The notes beneath the pieces were generated by a model. That model was not told where the DNA came from. It did not search any database and saw only the letters and a list, made by a program, of their open reading frames with translations. Positions 8,840-17,668 of a stretch of DNA of 64,000 bases are shown piece by piece. A program made the position numbers and the translations under genes. The number at the start of each line of letters is the position of its first letter. Positions within the stretch are counted from its first letter, which is position 1. This DNA comes from Enterococcus canintestini (lineage in GTDB: Bacteria > Bacillota > Bacilli > Lactobacillales > Enterococcaceae). The stretch is from assembly GCF_001885735.1 (NCBI RefSeq), contig NZ_JXKG01000001.1, positions 62,001 through 126,000 of the forward strand, read 5' to 3'.

Positions 8840-9937
8840 ATGTTAGTAGAAACTTCACCAAGGCGAGATGGATTTCAAATAATTCCCGAGTGGCTACCTC
8901 ATAAAGAATGTTACTTGATTTGGCCAGAGCGTACGGATAACTGGCGACTTGGTGGTAAACCTGCTCAAAAAGTTTATCAACAAGTAGCAGAAGCGATTAG
9001 TCGATTCGAAAATGTGACAGTTCTGGTTTCAAAACAACAATTTTTGAATGCGCGTCATCAGCTGAGTAATAAAATTCGGGTGGTGGAGATGAGTAACGAT
9101 GATGCCTGGTTAAAAGATACAGGTCCTATTTTAGTCATGAATAAGTTAGGAAAATTACGCGGTGTGGATTTTCGTTTTAATGCTTGGGGTGGGTTATTAG
9201 ATGGTTTGTTTTTCCCTTGGGATCAAGATGATTTACTGGCTCGTAAGCTTTGTGATTTGGAACGAATCGATTATTATCAATTAAAAGATTTTGTTTTAGA
9301 AGGGTGTTCCATTCATACTGATGGCGAGGGAACTCTTTTTGCTACAGAAGAATGTTTATTATCAGAAGGACGTAATCCCCAATTAAAAAAAGCGGCAATA
9401 GAAGAAATCTTAAAAGAATACTGTGGAATTGAAAAAGTTATTTGGTTTCCTAGAGGCTTTTTCTTAGATGAAACTAATGGCGATATTGATAATTTGTTAA
9501 ATGTTATTGCACCAGGGGAAATTGTTTTAACTTGGTGTGAAGATCCTAATGATCCGATGTATGAGATTACCCGAGAGGCTGAAGCTGTTTTACTAAGCCA
9601 AAAAGATGCCAAAGGTAGAAAATTTAAAATTCATAAATTGGAATTGCCGAAATCTTTGTATATTACTAATGAAGAAGCAGCCGGGGTAGATCCAGTTAAT
9701 GGCATGTTGCCACGGTTAGCTGGAGATCGCTTAACTGCAACTTACGTTAGTTATTATACGGCTAATAATGGAATCGTCTTTCCCCTGTTTGATGATCCTA
9801 ATGATGAAAAGGCAGAAAAATTATTAAAAGAACTTTATCCAGGCTATGAAGTGATTGGGATAAAAGCCCGGGAAATTTTACTTGGAGGCGGCAATATTCA
9901 CTGTATTGCACAAGGAATACCACAACATGAAAGGTGA
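8840..9937 (+). CDS. aguA2: Second agmatine-deiminase-like protein with altered active site
   Basis: 365 residues, co-linear with AguA over its whole length and clearly a paralogue. The nucleophile region GGGNIHC (Cys355) and Asp93 are kept. However, the catalytic His of NGHVDN is Asp215 here (NGDIDN, codon at 9482-9484), the WVRD motif reads WLKD, and LEGGSIH reads LEGCSIH. The His is part of the catalytic set in the family, so this copy is likely inactive on agmatine, or acts on something else, or serves as a sensor. Start ATG 8840 has AAGGAGGA at 8825-8832; a TTG precedes it in frame. It is separated from aguC by a terminator and followed within 8 bp by the RpiR regulator, so these two form one unit. 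Confidence 0.9.
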   Translation: MLVETSPRRDGFQIIPEWLPHKECYLIWPERTDNWRLGGKPAQKVYQQVAEAISRFENVTVLVSKQQFLNARHQLSNKIRVVEMSNDDAWLKDTGPILVMNKLGKLRGVDFRFNAWGGLLDGLFFPWDQDDLLARKLCDLERIDYYQLKDFVLEGCSIHTDGEGTLFATEECLLSEGRNPQLKKAAIEEILKEYCGIEKVIWFPRGFFLDETNGDIDNLLNVIAPGEIVLTWCEDPNDPMYEITREAEAVLLSQKDAKGRKFKIHKLELPKSLYITNEEAAGVDPVNGMLPRLAGDRLTATYVSYYTANNGIVFPLFDDPNDEKAEKLLKELYPGYEVIGIKAREILLGGGNIHCIAQGIPQHER

Positions 9938-9945
9938 GAGAAACG

Positions 9946-10743
9946 ATGGATTTTTTTGAAATCGTCAACAGTCATATTGCAGAATTGACTAAGAATGAAC
10001 AAGTGTTGTTTGATTACGTCATTACGAATCTAGATAACATCAAAAATAAAAGTATTCGTGAAGTTGCTGATGATTGTTTCGTTTCGACCACTACCTTTTT
10101 GCGCTTTGTTCGTAAACTGGGATTTTCAGGTTTCAGTGAGTTTACAACAGTAATTAAGTACACTCTTTTAAACAAAAAAACAATTCCCCAGTCTAGCCCG
10201 TTTGTTGTAAGTCAAAAAGATTATCGTGAAGAATATTTGAAAAATTTGGTTGAATCGGTTCGGGTGATGGATACGGATAAAGTAACGCAAATTGTGACCC
10301 AACTACAAAAAAAGCCTAAGATTTTCCTTTTTGCTAAAGGGCTCAGTAAAGAAATCATGCGCTATGTAAAATATTTGTATAACACGGCTGGTTTTTTTGT
10401 TATTTTTCCTGAAGACCATCAAACCCGTGCAATTGCCCAGCAGCAAGCTGAAAAAAATGATATTGTGTTTATTTTCAGTTACAAAGGGGAAGATTTAGAA
10501 TTAATTGAAGCAGTGCGGAAGTTAAAAAGTCAAAACCACCCGCTAATTGTTTCCATTACAGGGGCAGATAATAACCTTTTGCAAAATTCAAGTGACTTAA
10601 ACCTTTACTTGTTTACTGATGAGATTAGTTTAAATCATTTGGATATTACTTCTCATATTTCGATGATTGCATTAATGGAGTTGATTTTATATCAATTTAT
10701 TGAAACAAGTGGCAGTGAGAATTATCATTTAGTTTTTCGTTGA
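9946..10743 (+). CDS. RpiR-family transcriptional regulator (HTH + SIS)
   Basis: 265-residue regulator. The N-terminal ~75 residues are an HTH_6 domain (IREVADDCFVSTTTFLRFVR, KLGFSGFSEF). The C-terminal ~150 residues are a SIS-fold sugar-phosphate-type sensing domain (IFLFAKGLSKEIMRY, DIVFIFSYKGEDLELIEAV). ATG 9946 follows AAAGGTGAG. It is co-transcribed with aguA2 and ends at a terminator. Its place beside the agmatine genes suggests it controls them. The well-known Enterococcus faecalis AguR is a different (LuxR-type) protein and is not encoded in this window. The effector is unknown; a SIS domain would normally bind a phosphosugar. Confidence 0.82.
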   Translation: MDFFEIVNSHIAELTKNEQVLFDYVITNLDNIKNKSIREVADDCFVSTTTFLRFVRKLGFSGFSEFTTVIKYTLLNKKTIPQSSPFVVSQKDYREEYLKNLVESVRVMDTDKVTQIVTQLQKKPKIFLFAKGLSKEIMRYVKYLYNTAGFFVIFPEDHQTRAIAQQQAEKNDIVFIFSYKGEDLELIEAVRKLKSQNHPLIVSITGADNNLLQNSSDLNLYLFTDEISLNHLDITSHISMIALMELILYQFIETSGSENYHLVFR

Positions 10744-10767
10744 TTATTTCACTACATACAGTAAAAC

Positions 10768-10816
10768 AATAGCAAGAGTAGCCGATAAATATCTGGTAAC
10801 TCTTGTTATTTTTTTG
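10768..10816 (+). terminator. Terminator after the RpiR gene
   Basis: Arms at 10768-10779 and 10799-10810 (AATAGCAAGAGT with ACTCTTGTTATT, one mismatch) are followed by TTTTTTG. Confidence 0.7.
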
Positions 10817-10864
10817 TTTTGTAAAAGGTTATTGCTATTTGTTTTAATTCGTGTTTCAATGTAT

Positions 10865-10879
10865 TTGTAAACGCTAACA
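10865..10879 (+). promoter_or_regulatory. cre site (CcpA operator) directly before the dehydratase gene
   Basis: TTGTAAACGCTAACA matches the cre consensus WTGNAANCGNWNNCW at every fixed position. It lies immediately before the ribosome site, so bound CcpA would block transcription as an operator or roadblock. Catabolite repression of amino acid dissimilation is the expected effect. Confidence 0.75.
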
Positions 10880-10893
10880 AGAAGGTGAAAAAA

Positions 10894-11865
10894 ATGATTT
10901 CAGAAACGCAAAACCAAGCGCTTTATAGTATTTTAAAAGCTTATGAACGGATCAATTCTTTAATGATTCATACTCCCTTGGCTCCAAGTAATATTTTGGG
11001 CCAAGAAAAAAACGGCGAAATTTATTTGAAATTAGAAAATTTACAACGCACAGGCTCGTTTAAAGCCCGGGGAGCATATAATAAATTAGCAACGTTAACT
11101 CCTGAAGAAAAACAGCGTGGTGTAATTGCTTGTTCTGCTGGTAATCATGCGCAAGGAGTAGCTCTTGCAGCTTCTCTTTTAAATATTAATGCGCGGATTT
11201 TTATGCCAAAAGGGGCGCCTAAGACAAAAATTTCTGCAACAGAAAGTTATGGTGCTAAAGTAGAATTAGTTGGTGATACATTTGATGAAACAAAAACTGC
11301 TACATTAGCGGAAGTTAAAAGAAGTGGTGAAGTTTTTGTATCACCTTTTGATGATTGTGCAGTTATGGCCGGTCAAGGAACGATTGGAATTGAGCTGTTG
11401 CAAGATTTGCCAGAAGTTGACAATGTCATTGTTCCAATTGGAGGCGGGGGGCTAATTGCGGGTATTGCCTTAGCACTTAAAACTTACCGGCCCGAAGTGA
11501 AAATTATCGGTGTACAATCTTATCATGTACACGGAATGATTTCGTCTATTTGGCAACAAAAACTCATTGCTAACCGAAGTTTTAAAACTTTGGCTGATGG
11601 CTGTGATGTGGCTTTAGCGGGGGAATTGACTTATGAAATTTTAAAAGAGCGCATTGATGAAACTGTGCTAGTTGAAGAAGAAGAAATCGAAGAAGCGATT
11701 CATTATCTAGCTTTAAAAGAAAAAGTGATTGCTGAAGGTGCAGGAGCTTTGAGTACTGCGGCTATTTTAAGTGGTCATATCGATCATCTGCTGAAAGGAA
11801 AGAAAACAATTGCCATTGTTTCAGGTGGCAATATTGATTTTTCTGTTTTTAAAGAAATAATTTAA
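10894..11865 (+). CDS. Threonine/serine dehydratase, short catabolic form
   Basis: 323-residue PLP enzyme of fold type II. The Lys-containing motif GSFKARGAYNKL lies near residue 58; SAGNHAQGVA and the phosphate-binding loop IGGGGLIAGIA follow. It has no C-terminal ACT regulatory domain, so it resembles TdcB-type catabolic dehydratases rather than the feedback-inhibited biosynthetic IlvA. It would deaminate threonine or serine to 2-oxobutyrate or pyruvate. ATG 10894 follows AAGAAGG; an in-frame GTG at 10885 sits inside that site. A perfect cre precedes it, fitting a catabolic role. It is a single-gene transcript bounded by terminators on both sides. Confidence 0.88.
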   Translation: MISETQNQALYSILKAYERINSLMIHTPLAPSNILGQEKNGEIYLKLENLQRTGSFKARGAYNKLATLTPEEKQRGVIACSAGNHAQGVALAASLLNINARIFMPKGAPKTKISATESYGAKVELVGDTFDETKTATLAEVKRSGEVFVSPFDDCAVMAGQGTIGIELLQDLPEVDNVIVPIGGGGLIAGIALALKTYRPEVKIIGVQSYHVHGMISSIWQQKLIANRSFKTLADGCDVALAGELTYEILKERIDETVLVEEEEIEEAIHYLALKEKVIAEGAGALSTAAILSGHIDHLLKGKKTIAIVSGGNIDFSVFKEII

Positions 11866-11923
11866 AAAACTAACGCTCGATTTTTCACCGCTAGGAAGTG
11901 AATAATCAAGCGCTAGTTTTTTT
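11864..11923. terminator. Bidirectional terminator between dehydratase and ydjH-like gene
   Basis: Long imperfect hairpin: AAAAAACTAACGCTCGATT pairs with AATCAAGCGCTAGTTTTTTT. A-run on the left and T-run on the right, so it can serve both convergent genes. Confidence 0.8.
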
Positions 11924-11941
11924 ATAATTGGTAACAAGGCA

Positions 11942-12748
11942 CTAAAAGCCACGCCCGCCGCCACCAAAAGTACCACCACCACTAGAATTAGTAGTGCTAC
12001 CGCCGCTTCCGCCACCACCGCTAGTATTATTACGAGGAATACGTCTGGTGGTAACAAAAGAATTAATCAAACGATTTTCATTTTCAGTTAGTTCAAGTTG
12101 TGTATTTGCTCTAAAGGGATATTTATATGTCCCTAATTTTAATTGATAACGGGATTTGACAATGACAAAAAAGGCAATGCTAGCTACTAAAGCTAGTGCA
12201 AAAGCAATGAAACCTTCTAATAAGGTGATTGTTTTATAATAGCTAATTTTGCCCGTCTCTTCGTCAATACGATAATGACCACCAGGAACGCCAGCATTGA
12301 CATATTCTGTCATTTTATTTAAAAAAGTAGTACTAGCAGCGTAATAATTACCACTACTCATATCACTACTGACAGTGTCAAAAAATTCCTCGCGACGTGA
12401 GTCAGTCAAATAATCAATCATATTACCAGAAGTTGCCACGTACATTTCTCGTTGGTTCAAATCAATTAAAAAGACGGCACCATTTTGATTATTGCCCACT
12501 TTGTCTCGCAAATACTCATTTGCAAAACTGCGGGGCTCCTCTTCATTGGTATCGGTAGTGACAAGATAAATTCCGCCCTTTATTTTTTGCCCTAATTTTT
12601 CTGCTTCTTGATTTAGTTGATTGGTTTGTTCAGGGCTAAAAAGCTGTGCTTCATCGTTAATATAATCCGTTGCCCCGTAGACTGGTAAAGGTAGCAATAA
12701 AAAAAGAAAAGTGGCAAGTAAGGTCAGGCTACTGCATATTTTTCTCAT
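11942..12748 (-). CDS. ydjH: TPM-domain membrane protein (YdjH/YgcG-like)
   Basis: 268-residue protein with an N-terminal signal peptide (to about VYGA, residue 25) and an extracytoplasmic TPM domain (~30-155: YINDEAQLFSPEQTNQLNQE, GAVFLIDLNQREMYVATSGN). It continues with one membrane helix near 175-200 and a cytosolic tail ending in a glycine-rich run that contains GGGTFGGGGRGF. Same architecture as Bacillus subtilis YdjH. It overlaps the upstream zinc-ribbon gene by 4 bp and is third in the ydjI-ydjG-ydjH order here. In B. subtilis the set belongs to the PspA membrane-stress response; no pspA is in this window. Confidence 0.8.
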   Translation of the reverse strand: MRKICSSLTLLATFLFLLLPLPVYGATDYINDEAQLFSPEQTNQLNQEAEKLGQKIKGGIYLVTTDTNEEEPRSFANEYLRDKVGNNQNGAVFLIDLNQREMYVATSGNMIDYLTDSRREEFFDTVSSDMSSGNYYAASTTFLNKMTEYVNAGVPGGHYRIDEETGKISYYKTITLLEGFIAFALALVASIAFFVIVKSRYQLKLGTYKYPFRANTQLELTENENRLINSFVTTRRIPRNNTSGGGGSGGSTTNSSGGGTFGGGGRGF

Positions 12749-13908
12749 AGGAAATAACCTCCTAATAAAAATAGTAGAAATAGACCTAAAAAAATACCTG
12801 CAGAGACTAGTCCTAATTTTTTATAGCTAATGGGTAAAACACCACTGACTCTTCCGGTTTGACCATTCATCGCATAATAAAAAACTTTTTTATCTTGATT
12901 AAAACTGCGATAGGTAACGAGCCAGACAGGTAATAGTAAATAAGAAGATTTTGTTTCAGTCAGCGTGAGATCTTGTTGTGTTTTCGTAAAGGTGGTAAAG
13001 CTACCCACGGTCTCTCGTAGTTTCTTTTCACCGTAATCACTTAATTCTGCGGCAACTTCATCTTTTAAATCGGCGTATTCAATATCGCGTTTTTCGGCTT
13101 GAAAACCAGCTAAATATTGATTTTTAAAAGGAACGGCTTTTTCTAAGGGAAAAGGTTGAACGCTTGCAACCATTTTTTGCGGTGTATTTTTGGTCAACGC
13201 GTTTTTGACAAGCTCTTTAAAAGTCAGCTTTCCCTTACGGCTAATGGCATATTGCTTAGTTTCGGTATATTCAATATCCCCTACAATCCAAACGCGAATA
13301 GATGTTGCGTTTCCCATTAGACTGCCTGATCCTTTTGCATCAACTTGCCAGTAAGGAAAATAGACACCCGTTAATTTTTCAACTTGATTTTCATCAAAGA
13401 AGTCTTTTGGGACAAAGAATTTTTTTTGCGCCCAATTTAAAAAATCTGCTGTCGCTTTTTCTTTGCCAATTGCAAAAGGCAATACTTTGTCGGGTAAAAA
13501 TTTACCTGAAAGACGCCCTTGTAAGACGACCGGATTATGGCAGTAATAACAATAAGTGGCAGCGGTCGTGGCATCCGTTACAATTTCTGCGCCACAGTTG
13601 GGACAAAGGTAAAGTTCCATTTTTTCTACAGTGGCTTCTGTAGCGTTATCTGTAGCAGCTACTTTACTGTCTACGGTATCAGTCGTTGCATTTTTTTCTG
13701 TTGTTACTCCACCAGTAACGGGCGTATCGGTATTTACTTCAGGTGGAATTTCAGGTTGTTCCAGCGTGCTTTTTTGTTTTGCTTCAAAAGCGCTTAATTC
13801 ATCCACGGTAAAAATACTGCCACAATAAGGACAATGAAACTTCTGATCGTCAGGATTAAAAGTTAGTGGACCATTGCAGTTGGGACATTTATGGGTTAAT
13901 GCGTCCAT
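12745..13908 (-). CDS. ydjG: Zinc-ribbon membrane protein (YdjG-like)
   Basis: 387 residues. Two zinc ribbons: residues ~9-33 (CPNCNG ... CPYCGS) and ~102-126 (CPNCGAEI ... CYYCHNP), joined by a Thr/Val/Asp-rich linker. A beta-rich cytosolic part follows, then a C-terminal membrane helix (GLVSAGIFLGLFLLFLLGG). This matches YdjG of Bacillus, part of a membrane complex that recruits PspA. The middle gene of a three-gene minus-strand operon: the SPFH gene ends 45 bp before its start and the TPM gene overlaps its stop by 4 bp. AAGGAGTGAC precedes the ATG at 13908. Confidence 0.78.
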   Translation of the reverse strand: MDALTHKCPNCNGPLTFNPDDQKFHCPYCGSIFTVDELSAFEAKQKSTLEQPEIPPEVNTDTPVTGGVTTEKNATTDTVDSKVAATDNATEATVEKMELYLCPNCGAEIVTDATTAATYCYYCHNPVVLQGRLSGKFLPDKVLPFAIGKEKATADFLNWAQKKFFVPKDFFDENQVEKLTGVYFPYWQVDAKGSGSLMGNATSIRVWIVGDIEYTETKQYAISRKGKLTFKELVKNALTKNTPQKMVASVQPFPLEKAVPFKNQYLAGFQAEKRDIEYADLKDEVAAELSDYGEKKLRETVGSFTTFTKTQQDLTLTETKSSYLLLPVWLVTYRSFNQDKKVFYYAMNGQTGRVSGVLPISYKKLGLVSAGIFLGLFLLFLLGGYFL

Positions 13909-13953
13909 GGCGTCACTCCTTATTTCTTTATTGGAAAATTTTTATTTTAATCG

Positions 13954-15207
13954 TTAATCCAGTGGTACGCCTTTGAATGGTTTACCACATTCCGGACAGA
14001 ATTTTGGAATGCCGTTTGAAAGATCAATAATACTACCACATTCACTGCATTTCATTTTTAAATCGACTTTACCTGAGGGAGCTGGTTTTGGTGTACCACA
14101 GTTGCTACAGAATTTACCTGTATTTTCAGTACCGCATTGCGGACAAGTCCAAGTTTCACTAGCAGCGGTTGTATCTTGGTTAGTTTGTTGATTACTTGCT
14201 TGCTGATTATTTATTTGTTGTTGATTGTTTTGGCTAGCTTGATTTAAATAATTACCACCAGTATTCATCCCCATTCCCATACCAAAAAAGCCAGTCGCAG
14301 CACCAGCATCGTTTTTACCGGCTGCTTCCATCCCTCTGGCAACAGAACCTTGGACGTAACCTTCGCGAATATTAGGATCTCCCAGCATAGCCCCTTCATT
14401 ACGCATATTGATTAGTTTAGTCGAATCATCGGTATATGAAATACTTGCTACGGCTACGGCCACAATTTCCATGCCCCGTAAAGTATTCCAATCTTTGTCT
14501 AAAACTTCGGCCATATATTTGCTTAATTCCATACTTTTTGAGGGAACATAAGAAATACGGACCCCATCGGCAGACATTTGATTGATGGTTGCTTGTAGGG
14601 CAGTTAAGAACTCATTTAAATATTGTTCATTGATATCGTCAATTTCCACTTGATCTTTATTTTTTGGAATAGCATTTGTATAAAATAAAATCGGATCAGT
14701 AATTTTAATGGAATACGTTCCATGGGCTCTTAAAAATAATTCCGCGTTATAAAAATTATCAAAGTAATTTAAAGGTGCGGGAGTGCCAAATTTAATGCCT
14801 TTAATTTCTTGTAAATTAATATAAAAGACTTGTTGTTTTTGTGGTGTTGTGCCGCCAAATTTAAACCGGCTGAATGTTTCTTTTACCGCATCTTTTAATG
14901 AACCGTTAAAAAGAGAAGGGGCTGCGTCATTTTTGACAGTGTAGTACCCCTCTTCAGCGGTGTAATCGATAATTTTACCACCATCCACTAAAAGCATCAT
15001 CATATTAGGGTAAACGTGAATGACAGAACCATCTGTAATGACATCACTTGTAGCTTTTTTATTAGCGTTACGTTTGGCATCTTTTCTAACTTGAACCCCT
15101 TTGGTTAAAACAGTATTGTCACCCATATCCGCCGGTTCAATCACCTCTAGCCATTGATCGGCTAAACCACCAGTAACGGCTCCTGTTGCAGCTTTAATAA
15201 TTCCCAT
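13954..15207 (-). CDS. ydjI: SPFH-domain protein with C-terminal zinc ribbons (YdjI-like)
   Basis: 417 residues. N-terminal ~300 residues are an SPFH/band-7 type region of the 'virion core protein/YdjI' family (MGIIKAATGAVTGGLADQW start). A Gln/Asn-rich linker follows (near 330-365, NNQQQINNQQASNQQ), then two C-terminal zinc ribbons (CPQCGTENTGKFCSNCG and CSECGS ... CPECGK). ATG 15207 is set by AGGAGGA on the minus strand at 15214-15220; the longer open frame to 15291 crosses the promoter. SPFH proteins form membrane-associated rings and organise membrane domains. The gene leads the operon; TGCTATAAT (extended -10) lies on the minus strand near 15274-15282. Confidence 0.82.
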   Translation of the reverse strand: MGIIKAATGAVTGGLADQWLEVIEPADMGDNTVLTKGVQVRKDAKRNANKKATSDVITDGSVIHVYPNMMMLLVDGGKIIDYTAEEGYYTVKNDAAPSLFNGSLKDAVKETFSRFKFGGTTPQKQQVFYINLQEIKGIKFGTPAPLNYFDNFYNAELFLRAHGTYSIKITDPILFYTNAIPKNKDQVEIDDINEQYLNEFLTALQATINQMSADGVRISYVPSKSMELSKYMAEVLDKDWNTLRGMEIVAVAVASISYTDDSTKLINMRNEGAMLGDPNIREGYVQGSVARGMEAAGKNDAGAATGFFGMGMGMNTGGNYLNQASQNNQQQINNQQASNQQTNQDTTAASETWTCPQCGTENTGKFCSNCGTPKPAPSGKVDLKMKCSECGSIIDLSNGIPKFCPECGKPFKGVPLD

Positions 15208-15413
15208 GTAAAATCCTCCTTTTTTTATCACGATAGCACTTTCAAAAATTAAGAAAGCGTCTACTATAATAAAATTATAGCATAGTAACAAGCTGCTGCC
15301 TGCTTTGACGAAACAAGGTTTTAGAATTGATAAAAGAACACGTCAAAACTAGTTTTTTTGCTGAAAATTGCGTATAATAGAAAATAGTGAATTTAAAGAG
15401 AGTGAGGCAAAAT

Positions 15414-17291
15414 ATGGCCTATCAAGCCCTTTATCGTGTTTGGCGTTCTCAGCGTTTTGATGACGTAGTGGGCCAAGATGCGATTACGCAAACCTTAAAA
15501 AATGCGATTAGTCAACAAAAAATTTCACATGCATATTTATTTACTGGGCCCAGAGGAACAGGTAAAACCAGCGCAGCAAAAATTTTTGCCAAAGCAATTA
15601 ACTGTCCGAATAGTCACGATGGTGAACCTTGTAATGAGTGTGAAAATTGTCGTGCTATCACAAATGGTCAGTTTGACGATGTAATTGAAATTGATGCAGC
15701 TAGTAATAATGGTGTGGACGAAATTCGTTTCTTAACAGAACGAGCGAATTATTCTCCAACTAAGGGAAAATATAAAGTTTATATTATCGATGAAGTGCAC
15801 ATGCTTTCTACTGGTGCTTTTAATGCGTTATTAAAAACGCTAGAAGAACCTAGAGAAAGTTTAGTCTTTATTTTAGCGACTACAGAACCGCATAAGATTC
15901 CAGCGACAATTATCTCTAGAACGCAGCGTTTTGACTTTAAACGAATTGATACAAGCGCAATCGTCGGTCGGATGGCGTATATTTTGGAAGAAAGTAATCA
16001 GCCCTACGAAGAGCAAGCCTTAGAAATTATTGCCCAAGCCGCAGAAGGTGGTATGCGGGATGCGTTGTCGATGTTGGATCAAGCTATTTCTTTTGCTGAT
16101 GGTACGATTACTTTAGCGGATGTGATGGCAGTTACCGGTAGTTTGACCTATGAGATGATGGATCAACTTTTAGCTCAGTGCTTAAACCATGATGCCGCCG
16201 CTGCCTTAACTACTTTAGCGAATATCTTAGCAGAGGGAAAAGAAGCAAGACGGTTGATTGAAAATTTGTTAGTCTACTGTCGCGATTTACTGTTGTATCA
16301 AAAGGCACCCCAATTGCTAGAACAAAAGGCCGGCCATTTGACTGCCGAATTTAAACAATTAGCCCAGCAATTAAGTAGTCAACAAATTTTTTATTGGATT
16401 AAAACGTTAAATGAAACACAAAATGAGGTGCGTTTTACCAATAGCCCAACTATTTATTTAGAAGTCTGTATTGTAAAATTAGCAGAAAGTAAGCAACCTG
16501 AAGCAAATATATCTGTCATACCAAAAGAACAGACTGCTCAGCAACTAACGGTAGCTCACGATGAAACAGCTGCTGTCATTACTGAATTAAAGCAAAAAGT
16601 AGCGCAACTTGAAACAAGATTAAAACAGTTACAAGTAGCAGATAATCAAATAACCGTAGCTCCTAAAAAAACTACGGATCATACACCAAAACAAAAGCAA
16701 AATAATTTACGAGTTCCTCGTAACCAAGTGTTTACAATATTAAAAGCCGCAACTAAAGAGAATCTCCATCAAACGCAAAATGTTTGGGAAGATTTATTGG
16801 CAAGTTTACCGATTACCAAAAAAGCTGTCTTACGACAAGGCCAAGTTAGAGCAGCGAGCCCAGCAGGATTGGTGATTACTTTTGATTACGAAATTATCTG
16901 TCAAAAGGCGATCGATGACGAGGAAATGAGCCAATTAGTAGGGACAAATTTAAGTAAAATGATTCCAAATTATGCCCCGACGCCGGTCTATTTAACAAGT
17001 GCAAGTTGGCAAGATTTAAGACGAGAGTTTGTGACTGCTCAAAAAAATGGCAGCTTGTTGGCAGAAGACAGCAATGAAAAAAATGAGCAAGAAGAGGCCC
17101 AGCCAACCGCAAGTTCAACTGATTCAAAAGTTGAGAAGACAAAAAATAGTGTTTCTGATTTAGCGGAAGCGGGAATAGAAGATGATGATTTATTAAATCA
17201 TCTCCCTCCTGAGGAGATGCCACTAGAAGACCCAGCCCAAAAAGCTGTAGCGTTATTTGGTGAAGATGTTGTAAAAGTAATTGATGATTAA
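15414..17291 (+). CDS. dnaX: DNA polymerase III subunits gamma/tau
   Basis: 625-residue clamp-loader ATPase. Walker A GPRGTGKTSAAK near residue 45, a zinc-binding cluster (CPNSHDGEPCNECENC), DEVHMLS Walker B, the SRTQRFDF sensor, then the AAA+ lid and collar to ~370. A Gln/Lys-rich linker and a C-terminal tau domain follow. ATG 15414 (MAYQALYRVWR) is the conserved start, with GAGTGAGG upstream; the in-frame ATG at 15387 is before the conserved region. TATAAT at 15373-15378 is the likely -10. Followed by ybaB and recR in the classic Firmicutes order. No programmed frameshift heptamer for a short gamma form was recognised. Confidence 0.97.
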   Translation: MAYQALYRVWRSQRFDDVVGQDAITQTLKNAISQQKISHAYLFTGPRGTGKTSAAKIFAKAINCPNSHDGEPCNECENCRAITNGQFDDVIEIDAASNNGVDEIRFLTERANYSPTKGKYKVYIIDEVHMLSTGAFNALLKTLEEPRESLVFILATTEPHKIPATIISRTQRFDFKRIDTSAIVGRMAYILEESNQPYEEQALEIIAQAAEGGMRDALSMLDQAISFADGTITLADVMAVTGSLTYEMMDQLLAQCLNHDAAAALTTLANILAEGKEARRLIENLLVYCRDLLLYQKAPQLLEQKAGHLTAEFKQLAQQLSSQQIFYWIKTLNETQNEVRFTNSPTIYLEVCIVKLAESKQPEANISVIPKEQTAQQLTVAHDETAAVITELKQKVAQLETRLKQLQVADNQITVAPKKTTDHTPKQKQNNLRVPRNQVFTILKAATKENLHQTQNVWEDLLASLPITKKAVLRQGQVRAASPAGLVITFDYEIICQKAIDDEEMSQLVGTNLSKMIPNYAPTPVYLTSASWQDLRREFVTAQKNGSLLAEDSNEKNEQEEAQPTASSTDSKVEKTKNSVSDLAEAGIEDDDLLNHLPPEEMPLEDPAQKAVALFGEDVVKVIDD

Positions 17292-17316
17292 TTAAAAATT
17301 TAAAGGAGTGGTTGAT

Positions 17317-17631
17317 ATGATGCGTGGCATGGGAAATATGCAAGGCATGATGAAACAAGTACAAAAAATGCAAAAGGAAATGACCAAAGCACAAGCGGCT
17401 TTAAACGAAAAAGAATTTGTGGGTGTTTCCACCAATGAATATGTTAAAGCAACTTTTACAGGTGATCGCAAAATGATTGGGTTAACGGTCGTACCAGATG
17501 TCATTGATCCAGAAGATAGTGAAATGCTACAAGATTTAGTAATGATGGCGGTAAATGACGCGCTAACAAAAATTGAAAAAGAAACCGAACAAACGTTAGG
17601 TAAATATACTAAAGGCATGCCCGGATTTTAA
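17317..17631 (+). CDS. ybaB: YbaB/EbfC nucleoid-associated protein
   Basis: 104-residue DNA-binding protein of the YbaB/EbfC family. It has the Met-rich N-terminal helix ([18 protein letters not shown]) and a central sheet containing [17 protein letters not shown]. It acts as a dimeric nucleoid-associated protein of uncertain role, usually encoded between dnaX and recR as here. AAGGAG at 17303-17307 favours ATG 17317 (or 17320); the GTG at 17308 overlaps that site. Confidence 0.93.
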   Translation: MMRGMGNMQGMMKQVQKMQKEMTKAQAALNEKEFVGVSTNEYVKATFTGDRKMIGLTVVPDVIDPEDSEMLQDLVMMAVNDALTKIEKETEQTLGKYTKGMPGF

Positions 17632-17668
17632 AGCAAGTAATAGCCGTTTTAGCTAAGGAGAAATATGT

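Noticed and set aside
15208-15291. Longer YdjI start at 15291
   Set aside because: It covers the AGGAGGA site and the likely promoter; the conserved MGIIKAATG start is at 15207.
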